In this document: piece after piece, positions 46,216 to 57,399 of the stretch | How positions within the stretch are numbered: position 1 is the stretch's first letter | How the letters are laid out: the number at the start of each line of letters is the position of its first letter | Source: Callorhinus ursinus | Lineage: Eukaryota > Chordata > Mammalia > Carnivora > Otariidae | Direction: 5' to 3' | Assembly: GCF_003265705.1 (NCBI RefSeq) | Contig: NW_020312785.1 | Span: 136,796,624-136,860,623, forward strand | Length of the DNA stretch: 64,000 nucleotides | Notes under the pieces: generated by a model | The model's database searches: none | What the model was told of the DNA's origin: nothing | Seen by the model: only the letters and a program-made list of their open reading frames with translations | Made by a program: the position numbers and the translations under genes

Positions 46216-47884
46216 CACAGGAGGAAGTCATAACTCTTGTTTTGGGAGAGGTGATGTTACCTCAGTGTCCTAGGAGCCTCCCTGGCCCTCAAGGGTATTG
46301 GTGAAATTACGCAGAATCTCAGTAAAGGAGCCTAAAGGCCTCCCATACGCTTCTTTGATTCTCAGAGAACCAGTGTTCCCTTGGTCTCCTCTGCCTTCTC
46401 ACCCACCTTCCCTGCCCCTTGCTACTGTCTGTCTCCAGTGTCCCTAAGAAGCCCGCTTGCCTGACAGTTGGATTAGTTTTAGGCATTCACCAATGATGGG
46501 CAAGAGGCTCTTGGCAAATGTAAACAGACGTCCCACTCCATTCTCCTCCCCCTCTCGTTTGGTCACCTTCCCTCCCCGATTAGTCATCCTTCTCATCTCC
46601 AAATCCTTCTCCCTCCACTCAGGGAAACTCTCCAGCTCCTACCTCCAAATTTGTGTATCTTACCCAGTGGGAGCACCCACAGAACAAGGGCTCTGCCCCG
46701 AACTGGACCCCAGCTCCCTAGAGGGCAGATGGTGTTAGGAGTAGGAACCTCTTTTCCTGGAACATGATCTGTAGAGTCTGTTCATTGTGCTGCTTGTGCA
46801 ACAGTAACACCATGGTATTTCTCTTATCTTTAAATCGGCTTTTGACGATGTGCGTGGTTTGAACCTGTATGGGGAGTATCTTCATGGGGACACTGCCCTG
46901 CTGGCAATTAGAGCGATCAGTCGCCTGCGGCTAGCCGTGGACGTTTGCGTAGACATTTAAACCTGAATTCCAGGGGAAAGATGGGCTCAGCTGACGTTGC
47001 ATCACACGGGATCTTACTTCTTAGAAGTGACTATAAGTTGGGACGCTGCAGAGGGGTGAGGACACCTAGGCTATTTTCTTGTAACCTGTCTCATCAGTGG
47101 GTCCTACAAAATGAGCATTGGATGTCGCATCTCCTGTGTCTTATGCCACCACCCACCCCTTCTCCAGGGAGTGGTTTGTCTGGGTGAACTTGTTTGGTGA
47201 GGCTACCAGCCCTTCCGTATGAAACGGAGGGATGCCTTTCTCACCTTCGATTTTTTGCATAAATGGGTGACACTGGCATGGTACTGTTGTCTATCCCGAT
47301 CTCATGAGAAATTCCTTAATCTCGAAAAGGAGGGGGAAGGGAGAGAAAGAAAAGGGCCATGTTCAGCCTGGTAAAGGCCACTGGTCTCCAGGGAGGCTGT
47401 GCAGTAGGCTGCGGGCAGGTGAGAGCCCATTGCTGTTGGTGCTGCTGACTTACAGGCTTGGGCAGTCAGTGCTCCAGGGAACAGAGCCACCTTAGAGACC
47501 GTATTTGAGGGTGGTGTTTGTGGGAACACTCTTGTTTTGCCCAAGCTTTCGGGACTCTGAATATCTTGCCACTGTTATCACCCTAAATTATGTTGCTCAT
47601 TCCAATAAAAAGTCTTCGTTTCAGGGAAGCCTGTGGAAGAGAAATGAGGTTGGCCGCCAGACTGGTTTTGTTGGGCTGTATAGTGTTGGAAATCAGAATT
47701 ACTTGCCAATATGTAAAAGTCAGATATCTTAAGAAAATCTGCATTTCCATCTACACTGGGCAAATGTACAGCATCGGACCCACTGTCTCTCATGGCAATA
47801 AACCTCTGGAGCCAAGAAATGGCTGCCGTCGGCATGTAAGAGTGTTGGTCAAGATGCATGTGTGACTTTTGTGACAAAGACCAA
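46216..47884. other. Single-copy intron stretch, no gene seen
   Basis: Normal-complexity sequence of about 1.7 kb with few repeats. Frames (for example 46457-46738, 47578-47898 minus) have no family signature. Confidence 0.5.
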
Positions 47885-48260
47885 AATAAGTGACTCAAAC
47901 AAGATAGGAACTTGTTTTTCTCTCATTTGACAGTCAAAGCACTAGTTGTCCAGGGTAGAGAGGATGACTCCACAGTGCCAGAGTTCCAGCTGCTTCTGTC
48001 TTGTTTCTCTGGGTCCTCCACGTTGGGTACCATCGTGCGTTGTTTCCCACCATCGCGTCCGTTCCAGCTGGTATAGTAGGTAGGGGAGGTGGAGGGTGTG
48101 TGCCTTCAAGCCCCAGCCTGGAAGTTGCATGTATCACTTCTTCTCCCACCCTCTTGGCCAGAACATACTGGTGTGACCACATCTGGTGGCAGATAAGGCC
48201 AGGGAAGCATGGTCTCCATCTCTATGGCCACGTGAATAGGTAAAATCCAGTTCTCACTAA
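47885..48260. repeat. Old interspersed repeat, class uncertain
   Basis: 'aaataagtgactcaaacaaga' and 'ctgcttctgtcttgtttctctggg' are recurring phrases of an old mammalian repeat I cannot name with confidence. Confidence 0.4.
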
Positions 48261-48502
48261 AGGAGAAGGTGAGAGCAGGTATCGTGGACAGCTAGCGTTC
48301 TGTGCCGCCACAGGCCAAGAGTCATGGCTATTCACTGCTTTATACCTGAAGGGTTTCATTCATTGATGTTACCTGTTTTGTCCCTGTAGACAGTCGAGGT
48401 TCCATTCTCAGCTCTGCCCTGATAATCTCATGCAGCACATTTCCATGCTTTAAAAAATATAGATAGATAGATAGATATCTATATATATAGATATATATAT
48501 TT

Positions 48503-48712
48503 AAATTCAATTTAGGGGCACCTGGGTGGCTCAGCTGGTTGAGTGTCTGCCTTCGGTTCAGGTCATGATCCCAGGGTCCTGGGATCAAGCCCCTCATCCG
48601 GCTCCCTGCTCCGTGGGAGGCCTGTTTCTGCCTGCCACTCTGCTTACTTGTGTTCTCTATCTCTCTGTCAAATAAATAAATAAAATCTTTTAAAAAAAAT
48701 AAATTCAATTTA
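48503..48712 (+). mobile_element. SINEC element, perfect 12-bp TSD
   Basis: Exact aaattcaattta at 48503-48514 and 48701-48712. It is inserted in the tail end of the L1. Head 'ggggcacctgggtggctcag'. An (ATAG)n/(TA)n patch lies just upstream (48460-48500). Confidence 0.95.
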
Positions 48713-49089
48713 GTTAACATATACTGTGTTATTAGTTTCAGGGGTAGAATTTAGTGATTTATCAGTTGCATATAATACCCAGTGCTCATTATATCATGTG
48801 ACCTCCTTAATGTTTATCACCCAAGTTACCCCATCCCCCGACTCACCTCCTCCAGCAACCCTCAGTTTGATTCCTAGAGTTAAGAGTCTCTATGGTTTCC
48901 CTCCCTCTCTGTTTTAATCTTTTTCCTTCCCTTCCCCTATGTTCATCTGTTTTCTTAAATTCCACATATGAGAGATCATATGGTATTTGTCTTTCTCTGA
49001 CTGACTTCATTTAGCACAATACCCTCTAGTTCCATCCATGTCATTGAGAATGGCAAGATTTCCTTCTTTTCGATGGCCAAGTAATATTC

Positions 49090-49091
<2 letters not shown>

Positions 49092-49130
<39 letters not shown>

Positions 49131-49146
49131 GTGTGTGTGTGTGTGT
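49092..49146. repeat. (GT)n microsatellite
   Basis: About 27 GT units with one T interruption at 49130. Likely polymorphic. The alternating purine-pyrimidine run could adopt Z-DNA. Confidence 0.95.
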
Positions 49147-49165
49147 ACATACCACATCTTCTTTA

Positions 49166-49400
49166 CTTTCTGCTGCCTCTGCTTAGAATTCCCTTCCCTG
49201 CCTTTCAAGCCGGTAAACTCCTCCTCAGGGTAGCTTGGCCCCTTCTTTCCCTTCCCAAATTGACTTCTCTCTCCATTGTCTCATCCCAATACATAAGTGC
49301 TAATTTTTATATAATACCTTTTCGTTTACTTACCTTTATGTGTTCAGTATACCAAGTGCCTGGCAAAGCACTTGGCACATAACAGACTAGTGATCAGTGC
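49166..49400 (+). repeat. L2-like 3' fragment
   Basis: 'gcctctgcttagaattccctt' to 'gcacttggcacataacagac' has the order of L2 3' sequence. Confidence 0.55.
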
Positions 49401-49479
49401 CATTTACTGACCATTCAGAGAAAGACACTTTCTAAAACTTCTATAAACGTTATTTTTAATACCCCACAGTGAAATAGTG

Positions 49480-50095
49480 TGTTAGTCATGGCTTTTGCAG
49501 TTGTAGATGATGAAAACTCGGCCCAGACTGATTTGAACAGCAGCAAAAAAGGAGCACTTGTTAGTTCATGTATCTGGCAAGTGGAGGTGTGGATCTAGCT
49601 TCAAGTATGGCTGGGACCAGGAGCTCCAATGATAGAACTAGGTCTTTTTGGCCATGCTTTCTTTGTTATAGACTTCGTTCTCAGGAAAACTTTCTCTGCA
49701 TGATGGTAAAGATGCCACTCACAATTCTGTATTAACCATATAGTTTACTGATTCCAGAAAAAAGAACATGAATCCATTTCTTCACAGTGGTAACCAAGTC
49801 CTGGAGGAAGTCCCTCATTGACTTGCCTCGGGTCCTATGGCCATTCCTAGTCCATTCAGTAGGGCCAGGGAGATAGAGTCCACTGGCCGTACTTGGATCA
49901 TCTCTCTACTTCTGGTTCCCGGGTGTGGAGTTAGCCCTGCTCAAATTACATTACAAAAACACGGGCCTGCTACGTTTGGAACTATCATTATCCCATTTAC
50001 AGATATGGTGCCTGAGGCTAAAAGAAGTGTGGTGACCTAAGGTCAAAACAGGAAGTGGCAGAGGTAGGGATCTTACCAGGTCTTTCTGGCACCAG
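49480..50095. repeat. Old repeat plus MIR fragment
   Basis: 49480-49860 resembles a decayed medium-reiteration repeat (class unknown). 49985-50075 has reverse MIR text ('tacagatatggtgcctgaggc', 'aaaacaggaagtggcagagg'). Confidence 0.45.
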
Positions 50096-51625
50096 ATGGT
50101 AGGTAGGCTCGTCATTCACTGCACTTAGCTTTTCCTGGAATGAATGATGCTGGAACTTCTCTCTGTGTGTGGGGAATACTCTGAGGTTTGATGCTTCTGT
50201 GTGTGGCAGTCAAAATAGAGAAATATCTTGTAGCCCCACCAGGGCAGGATTTTATGTAGAAATACAAATGTAGCTGTGAGTTCTGTTTTCCCTGGAACAC
50301 CTGCAGCGGCTATACCTGAAAACGTTTCGTTGGCCAGCAAAAGAACTTATTTCACGTTGATGAGAATGGGAGGATTTAGGTAGCTAGATTCGTCTCTTCT
50401 CTTGGAGCATTTTGGTTACGTTAGCACATGGATTCTCGGCAGAGGTGTTACTACCCTCAAGGAAGTAAAAACTCATTCTTGGGGGGAGGGTAAGAAAAAT
50501 CTTATACTTTTTGTGTATAAAGTACATATATACATATCATATATAAAAAATACAGTTTATGGTATTAAACTTGCATGAGGAGGATATGCCATGGTAGGTC
50601 CCCTCTTGAAAGCAACAACAAATTTCCACTCAAGGTCGTCCATACCTCCAGGTGTCCCCTCTTTTCTCTGCTCCCCTTTGAAGCAAAACTTCTTGAAAGA
50701 CTTGTCATTATTTCCTGACTGTTCCTCTCCAATCAGCCTGTCACTAACCCACTCAGCCTGCTCTGGTCAAGGCCAGCAGGGGCATCCACTTCGCCAAACC
50801 TAATGGTAAACTTTCCATCCTCATCTTGCCGAACCTGTGGACTGCATTGACACAGCTAACCACTCTCTCCTTAAGTACCTTCTTTTCTTGAATCTGGGGT
50901 TACTGTCCTAAATTTCTTCTCTCTTAATTGGATGTACTCCTCATCTCCCCAGCTGTAAGCATGGGAGTGCCAGGGTTCGGGCCTTCCAGCCTTTCTGTTC
51001 TCTGTCTAGCCTCATTCCCCCAGTGCTCTCCAGAATCATGGCTTTACATGTTTTCTGTCCGGGACTCGCAGTTTGTACCTCCAGCCTGGACCTCTCCCCT
51101 GAATCCCAGATTTGTAATTGCTCGTACACCGTCTCTCCTTGTATGTCTCATAGGCAGCTCAACCCTAAGTACCAATTTTCAGGAAATGTAGGGGACAGAG
51201 AAACATGTAAAAGGACTCATGAGAATGCAGTCAGCAAAATCCAGACTGTGTCACTAGGACAATTTCCCCAAAAAACCAATGTTAAACTAAAAAACAGAAA
51301 GGCGTAATGGAGGAGAAACCTACCGATGAAGGGAGACTTAAGAGATAAATGTCAGTCAGTTGCAATATACAATATATAGACCTTATTTGGATGTTGATTA
51401 AAACAAACAAATGGTAACAAATTATGAGACAATCAGGGATCTTTGAATATTAATAAGTATTGATATTAAATAATTATTGTTTTTTTTTTAGCTGTTACAG
51501 TGGTGATTTGGTTGTGTGAGAAAAGAAAGTTCCAAAAAAAAAAAAATGTACCCAGAATGTTATCAGTACTCACCACCTCCAGTATTTCCACCCTCAGCCA
51601 AACTAACATCCTCTCTTGTTTTATT
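50096..51625. other. Intron stretch, possible ancient repeat
   Basis: 50590-51180 contains 'ccagcctggacctctcccctgaa' and 'tatgtctcataggcagctcaa', phrases I have seen in an old mammalian repeat but cannot assign. Also a T10 run at 51480 and an A13 run at about 51534. Confidence 0.4.
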
Positions 51626-52116
51626 TTGACAGTTGCCTCTTTTTTAGAAAATTATTTATTTGAGAGGGAGAGAGCGAGCAGTAGGAGTGGCCGAGGGAGA
51701 GGGAGACAAGCAGAGTCCCTGCTGTGCATGGAGCCTGTGGGGGGTGGTGCTGGATCCCAGGACCCGGAGACCACAACCTGAGCTGAAATCAAGAGTCAGA
51801 TGCTTATATGTTAATTAATTGATCTTAAATAAGAAACAAAAAAGAAGAGATACTTTTTTTAAAAATTTTTTTTAAGATTTTATTTATTTGACAGAGAAAG
51901 ACAAAGCAAGAGAAGGAACACAAGCAGCGGTGTGGGAAAGGGAGAAGTAGGCTTCCCGCTGAGCAGGGAGCCCGATGCGGGGCTCGATCCCAGGACCCCG
52001 GGATCATGACCCGAGCTGAAGGCAGACGCTTAACGACTGAGCCACCCAGGCACCCCAAAAGAAGAGATGCTCAATCGACTGTACTACCCAGGCCCCCCTC
52101 CTTGACAGTTGCCTCT
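51626..52116 (-). mobile_element. Outer SINEC element, split by later insertions
   Basis: Exact 15-bp target duplication ttgacagttgcctct at 51626-51640 and 52102-52116. Left arm runs to 'tcaagagtcagatgct' (about 51804). The right arm resumes at 52072 with 'caatcgactgtactacccagg'. Between them lie a ~43-bp filler and a complete second SINE. Confidence 0.93.
51840..52068 (-). mobile_element. Inner SINEC element nested in a SINEC
   Basis: Exact aaaagaagagat at 51840-51851 and 52057-52068. Full length, little diverged (gatgcggggctcgatcccag), same orientation as the outer copy. Confidence 0.94.
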
Positions 52117-52384
52117 AACCTGGCCCCCTTCTTATTCCCCCCACCCCCGCCCCCCCCCCAGTCTGTTCTCTACCGTATGTCATAATATGCCACTTCCTGC
52201 CTCATTTGGAGTCGGAACCCAAGTCTGTTCAATCTGCAAGACCCCATGTCCCATAGCCCCTCAGTGGTTAGCCCCTCCAGCCACTCTGGCCTCCTCCAGT
52301 CTGCTTTCCTTTCTCCATACCATTTATCACCATCTGACAGTCTTTTTTTTTCTTTTTTGTTCTGACACTTCCCCTAGAATGTGA
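52117..52384. other. C/T-rich intron stretch
   Basis: 'gcccttcttattccccccaccc' and later 'cctccagccactctggcctcc' may be L2 upstream sequence leading into the next entry. No gene. Confidence 0.45.
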
Positions 52385-52480
52385 GCTATGTGAGAGTAGA
52401 ATCTGTATTGTTCATTACTGCATCTCCAGGGCTTAAAATAGCTCCTGGCACATAATAGGCACTAAGTAAATGTTTAAGGA
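52385..52480 (+). repeat. L2 3' end
   Basis: 'gtgagctatgtgagagtagaatctg', then 'cctggcacataataggcac', then 'taagtaaatgttt' is the standard L2 terminus. Confidence 0.8.
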
Positions 52481-53610
52481 AAAAAATTTTTTTCATGGGA
52501 AGAGGAGTGGGGGCATTAGGACAAAAGTGTTTTTGCAGAGGTTCCTTGGAGGTGAGAGGCAATAAGGAGAAAAGGTTGAAAAACAAGGCCTTAGGCCAAG
52601 CCATGAGGACGGACATGGTTATCTAGGGCCTGCTCTTGTTACTGAATTTTTCTTTCCTCTCTTCCCATCATTGGGACAGTCTGTGTTGTTTTATCTCTGA
52701 CGTCTGGTTGTCAGACAGCAGAGTTTTACTAATTGGCTCCCACTGGGAAAAGGCCATTTGAATTTCTTCTTTTGGGACTGTACCACAACCCCTTGAGCTC
52801 TTCCTGTGTGGCTCATATTCTACTGGTCGCCATGGGGAACTGCAGGAGATGTTGGCATGCTTTGCCCTCTGGAGAAGTCTCAGATTTGCAGAGACAAGGC
52901 TCCCACCCATAGTAGGTGTATGCAAAATAAGCAGCACACAGGAGGGCTGTTAGCTTCCTTTCCCCTATGTGAGCTGGAGCATACGGAGCAGTAACAGGGT
53001 AGTTTACTGCGGTGCCATCATCCCTGGGGCACCTGGCATTTTAGGCTGGGCAGTTGACTCTTGTGTGGGACCGTCTCCTCCAGGGCAGGATATTCAGCAT
53101 CTCTGGCTCCCAGGATTTATCTCAACACCAAAAACGCCTGGAGGCGTTTCACACATGGGCACACATCCCCCCAACTTTGAGAGCTGAGGTAGCAGAGGAG
53201 GAATAAGGAAGACATGAAGGCAGTCCATTCGGAGACTCAAATTCACCATGAGTTTGTGGCCAGAAAACGATGCTCTAGACATGTTGAGATGCCTCTGGTA
53301 TCTTTTCTGAAACTGTTTGTAATAATTTGTAATTGCAGCCCAGTTCTTTCTAAAAAGGGTTTGAAGTGTTTATGAGTCCATATAAACCCCCATGCACATA
53401 CACACTGAGATTTAACAAAACAGAAGTGGAAAAAAAATCTGAGAGAACAAGAGGAGGCAGGAAAGTGAGCCGTCGGGCTAGGATGGGGCCTCTGGTGGAG
53501 GACCACATGCTGCCTGCCACACGTGCCAAGGGGCACGAGCTGGGGGTGGGGGGTCTGCCCCTCTGCAGCCGCTATACCTTTCTTCATGCTGCCTGTAATT
53601 TTTCTCCTTT
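52481..53610. other. Single-copy intron stretch, no gene seen
   Basis: No repeat or exon recognised. The frames on both strands around 53243-53767 overlap each other and end in the (GT)n tract. Confidence 0.5.
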
Positions 53611-53621
53611 ATTCATCACAT

Positions 53622-53758
53622 TGTGTGTGTGTGTGTGTGTGTGTGTGTTTAAATTAAGTAAACTCTACACCCAATGTAGGGCTCGAACTCATAGCCCTGA
53701 GATCAAGAGTTTCATGCTCCACCCACTGAGTCAGCCAAGTGCCACCCCCATTGTATTC
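53622..53758 (-). mobile_element. (GT)n joined to a short tRNA-type SINE
   Basis: (GT)n at 53622-53648 is followed by 'taagtaaactctacacccaatg', 'gggctcgaactcatagccc' and 'ccaagtgcc'. The words cattg on both sides may be the target duplication. Same class as the 34.9-kb copy. Confidence 0.8.
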
Positions 53759-53894
53759 TTTTATTGAAAAATCTAAGTAACTGATTCTATAACCTTATTT
53801 TAAAAGGGGATCTAGGCATTTTAGTAGACATTCTAGACGATCTGTGTCTGTCTTCAACACCAACTGGCGATCACAGCTCACGGAGGCCACGAAC

Positions 53895-53972
53895 TCTATC
53901 TATTCATCTTTGTTCTCCAGTACCTGGAAGACAGGAGGAACTCAGTAAATATTTTATTGAATAAATGAATGG
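53895..53972 (+). repeat. L2 3' end
   Basis: 'tctccagtacctggaagacag' then 'aactcagtaaatattttattgaataaatgaatg'. Confidence 0.7.
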
Positions 53973-54084
53973 TGTTATAGTTCTCCTTACTGGAAAAGAA
54001 GAAACCAGTCGATTGAGGGTGAGTTATTTTTTTGTTTCCCCACCCCAAGTCTATTTTGAGAATTTTCCATGTGGGCAGTTATTA

Positions 54085-54187
54085 TTTTTTTTAAGATTTT
54101 ATTTTTTAAGTAATCCCTACGCCCAACATGGGGCTTGAACTCACAACCCCAAGATCAAGAGTCGCATGCTCCACCGACTCACCCCTC
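54085..54187 (-). mobile_element. Short tRNA-type SINE, head clipped
   Basis: 'tttaagtaatccctacgcccaac', 'gggcttgaactcacaacccc' and 'gtcgcatgctccaccgactc'. The terminal agccagccaggcgcc part is missing. Confidence 0.82.
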
Positions 54188-54281
54188 GTGTAAGCAGTTA
54201 TATCAAGAATGTTAAATGGTGTCCTGAGTATTGTTCTCAAGAAAACTTGGGAGAAACTTCTCAGAATTCATGTGACCTTTA

Positions 54282-54527
54282 CTCATAGAGGGGAAGGTGA
54301 AGGCCTGATACTGAAGGGCAGTTTAGTGGAGGAGAGTCTCAGAGGCCAGAGCTAAGGCAATCTAGGTAGGCGCGCTCAGAGGCCAGAGCTAAGGCAATCT
54401 AGGTAGGCGCGCAATCTAGGTAGGCTTCCCAGTGGGAGCCTCATAGAGGGGAAGGTGAAGGCCTGATACTGAAGGGCAGTTTAGTGGAGGAGAGTCTCAG
54501 AGGCCAGAGCTAAGGCAATCTAGGTAG
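54282..54527. repeat. Nested direct duplications (88, 32 and 13 bp)
   Basis: An 88-bp unit (54282-54369) recurs without change at 54440-54527. Between them its last 32 bp recur at 54375-54406 and its last 13 bp (gcaatctaggtag) at 54411-54423, each joined through gcgc-type spacers. See findings. Confidence 0.95.
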
Positions 54528-54956
54528 ACCAATCTTTTGGTCATCTGCCCTGATCCAGGAACGAAGCTTAGGATCCTTAGGGAGGGTGGAGAACAGTCCT
54601 TAAATATACTGCTTCCAGCACAACTGTGTACACATTGGAGGTGGTTCTGTTTGAGGTTATGTAATATAGCAGTAAAGAGCAGGCACCTTGCATAGAATTA
54701 CAGACAAATCTACACCCCCATCCTCCCAAAAAAGACTATATGCAAAAGCGGGTGAAAATCCATAAACTTCATAGACTAGTTAAGTATACTGTGCATGTAT
54801 CCGTGTCTTGGTTTTGGCAAAGTACTGTTGTTATATAAGATGACACTGTTGGGAGAAGCTGGGCCATGGGTACAAAAGACTTCTGTCCTATTTTTACACT
54901 TTCTTATGAGTTTATGTTTAATTCAAAGTAAAACTTTTTTAAAAAGCGGGGTCCCA

Positions 54957-55050
54957 GGGGCGCGTGGGTGGCTCAGTCTATTAAGTGTCCGACTCTTGAT
55001 TTCGGCTCAGGTTGTGATCTCAGGGTCCCGGGATCGAGCCCCTCGTCGGG
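54957..55050 (+). mobile_element. SINEC head fragment without tail
   Basis: 'ggggcgcgtgggtggctcag' to 'ggatcgagcccctcgtcggg', then a sudden switch to unrelated sequence. The CT-rich body and A tail are absent. Confidence 0.85.
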
Positions 55051-55059
55051 CTTCCAGTC

Positions 55060-55310
55060 ACTGGCAACAGAGCTGGATTCAGTCCCATACCACCCCATGC
55101 TGAGTGGTGACTCTTTTCTTAGCACTTACCATGCCTGGAAACTATGTATTTGCTCTTTGCCTTTCTTCCCTTGGAATATAACCTCCTTGAAAGGAGAAGT
55201 GGATCTGTTTTGTTCACTGCTGAATTCTCCAGTACCTAGCATGGGGCCTGGCACCCTTTTTTTTTTTTTTTTTTTGTATTTGAATGTTTGAGTGAAGTTA
55301 GCACCACTGA
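55060..55310 (+). repeat. L2 3' end with poly(T) insertion
   Basis: 'ccttggaatataacctccttgaa', 'tttgttcactgctgaattctcc' and 'gcatggggcctggcaccc', then a T18 run (about 55258-55275), then 'gtatttgaatgtttgagtgaa'. Confidence 0.75.
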
Positions 55311-55379
55311 TTTAAACTCTCTGAGATGGTTCTGTACTTGTTACGGTGAGAACAGTGCCACCTCATCAGGATCTCGGGA

Positions 55380-55620
55380 GGAGAATTATGTGTATGGAGA
55401 GCAGATGCTCAACTCCAGAGGTCAGAAGACTTTCTGTAGAGGACCAGACAGTCAATGTGCTAATAAGCTTTGCAGGCAACACAACCTTGTCATTGTTGTC
55501 CCTGTTCCCCTCGCCACTGTGGCACAAAAGCAATCATAGATCATATGTAACTAGTGAATGTGGCCATGGCCCAATGAAATCTTATTTGTGAACACTGAAA
55601 CTTGAATTTCATATAGTTTT
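55380..55620 (+). repeat. Ancient repeat, class uncertain
   Basis: 'ttctgtagaggaccagacagtc', 'gtggcacaaaagcaatcataga' and 'ggcccaatgaaatcttatttg' match a widespread old mammalian repeat by phrase. The superfamily is not remembered securely. Confidence 0.5.
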
Positions 55621-56630
55621 CACATCACAAGGTATTCTTTTTCTCCCCCCCCAGCCATTTAAAAAATATGAAAACCACCCTTCGCTCCTGGGCCGTACAG
55701 AACGAGGCTGTGGGCTCCGTCTGGCCTACAGGCTGCAGCTTGCTCAGTACGGCAGGCACCACGCTTTCGGGCACGTCCATTCTCCATGTTGCTGGCCACA
55801 GGCGTGCACACACTGTGGAAACTAGACACTTCAGTGGCAAAGTTAATGTTCCCTCGCAAAAGGGGATGTGTGGCCTGGACCATCTCTGGGACTGGGAGCA
55901 GAGCTGCTCCTGTGGCCTCAATCGACCCAGTCTGCATTGTACTCCGGAAGCTCCATTTCCCACGTGAATTCTTAAAAATCTTGCTCTAGGCACTCTAGGG
56001 TATTCTCCACGTGAACTTGCCTCGTGGAAAAGTCAAATAGATTTGGGCTCAGACCGTGCTGGAACAGCCTCTTCAGCTCCATGAGCTTGGGCAGGTCACT
56101 CCGACCCTCTGAAACTCGTTTGTCTCCATTTAAAAATCAGAATGGTGCTGTATAGTGGAGTCATGTTTGTGGCTGCTTTGCATCTTGTGTTTTGGGCTAG
56201 GTAATATCCATTAAATTCCTTTTCTGCCTAAAGTAGTTCTACTCACCTAGTACATTAACAGGTTGTTTGAGGACTGGCACAAAACGGTATATTAAGGGAC
56301 TGAACACTTACCCACCATGTTCATTGGGCACCTTCTGTAATATTTAAACCTAGATGAGGTAGGGGACTTCCCACCTAGAATGGATTAAGGTAAGATTGTT
56401 TCCATTCTTTAGATACTCACACACAGAGCTACTCAGTTCTCTCAGTTTGAAGTTTTTCTTCAGTATTTTGTCTTTATCAGAATTAGGTTGACATGTAGTC
56501 ATCATCTTTTTTTCAAAGTTTTACCTAAACCTCTTAGATATTTTGTTCCTGAACAGGATGGAGACCAATGTGAAACTGCTTTTACTCTTAAAATCATGAA
56601 ACACTTCAGCTGTTAATACTATTAACTTAT
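55621..56630. other. Intron stretch with a MIR fragment
   Basis: 56040-56150 has sense MIR text ('gagcttgggcaggtcactcc', 'cctctgaaactcgtttgtctcc'). Otherwise nothing recognised. The 122-aa minus frame at 55625-55993 has no family signature. Confidence 0.5.
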
Positions 56631-56632
56631 TA

Positions 56633-56844
56633 CTAGCTGAATTCTTTTTTTTTTTTTTCTTGAGAGAGAAAGCGAGAGACTGGGGGAGGGGGGCAGAGGG
56701 AGAGGGAGAATCCCAAGCAGGCCCCATACCCAGCATGGAGCCCAGTGCAGGGCTCAGTCTCACGACCCTGAGATCATGACCTGAGCCGAAATCAAAAGTT
56801 GGACGCCTAACCGACTGAGCCACCCATGTGCTCCTAGCTGAATT
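56633..56844 (-). mobile_element. SINEC element, 11-bp TSD
   Basis: Exact ctagctgaatt at 56633-56643 and 56834-56844. Head ends in the variant 'gtgctc'. Confidence 0.94.
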
Positions 56845-57395
56845 AATTTTTTTGTGTTCAGTTAAGTTGTAGGTAGATTGATTGGGTGAAGACCACTAGT
56901 AAAGGTTTATATTTTGTCTTTGTATATGCTAGGAATTACAATTTTTTGCCAGTTCAGAATAAAGTTAAATTAGAACATTAGGGAAATAATAGTTTAGTGG
57001 AATATATAAATGCCTCTTGGAAGGCTTTTAAAGGTTGATTAGATTGATAGAATCAGAATAATATATTCAAAAATTATTGGTTAACTAAAAATCTACATTA
57101 TGTCATGTGTTTCCTCAGCCTTATGGAGACAGCCAAATCAAAAGGCACAAGTCTGTTGATTCATACGTTGGTTATGAGCGAAGGAGATGTGAAAATCATC
57201 TGGAGGCTGTTGATAGGATTATAGAGAACACCACAAGAGAAGCTGGAAATACATTCATATGCCAACTGACTCTCACAAAGCAGCAGTGTTCTGGGCTTGA
57301 GGTTTGGCAACGAAAGAGACAGTCTGTCCAGGGCTTTTTAAAAAAAATATTTATGAAATCTTAACTCATGTGATCTATACTATTCACTTGACATA
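56845..57395. other. Intron stretch, nothing recognised
   Basis: The + frame 57107-57364 has no recognised family and no convincing splice context. Confidence 0.5.
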
Positions 57396-57399
57396 TTTT

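Larger units (their letters stand above)
48500..49165 (-). mobile_element. Carnivore L1 3'UTR, split by a SINE
   Basis: 'aatttagttaacatatactgtg', 'tattagtttcaggggtagaa', 'ttccacatatgagagatcata' and 'ccatccatgtcattgagaatgg' in antisense order. The usual TA-rich element segment after 'taatattcca' has become a (GT)n tract before 'taccacatcttcttta'. Confidence 0.85.

Noticed and set aside
57107..57364. 85-aa frame considered as a possible CMTM8 exon 2
   Set aside because: No hydrophobic MARVEL helix and no continuation from VAEI. Flanking splice context not convincing.
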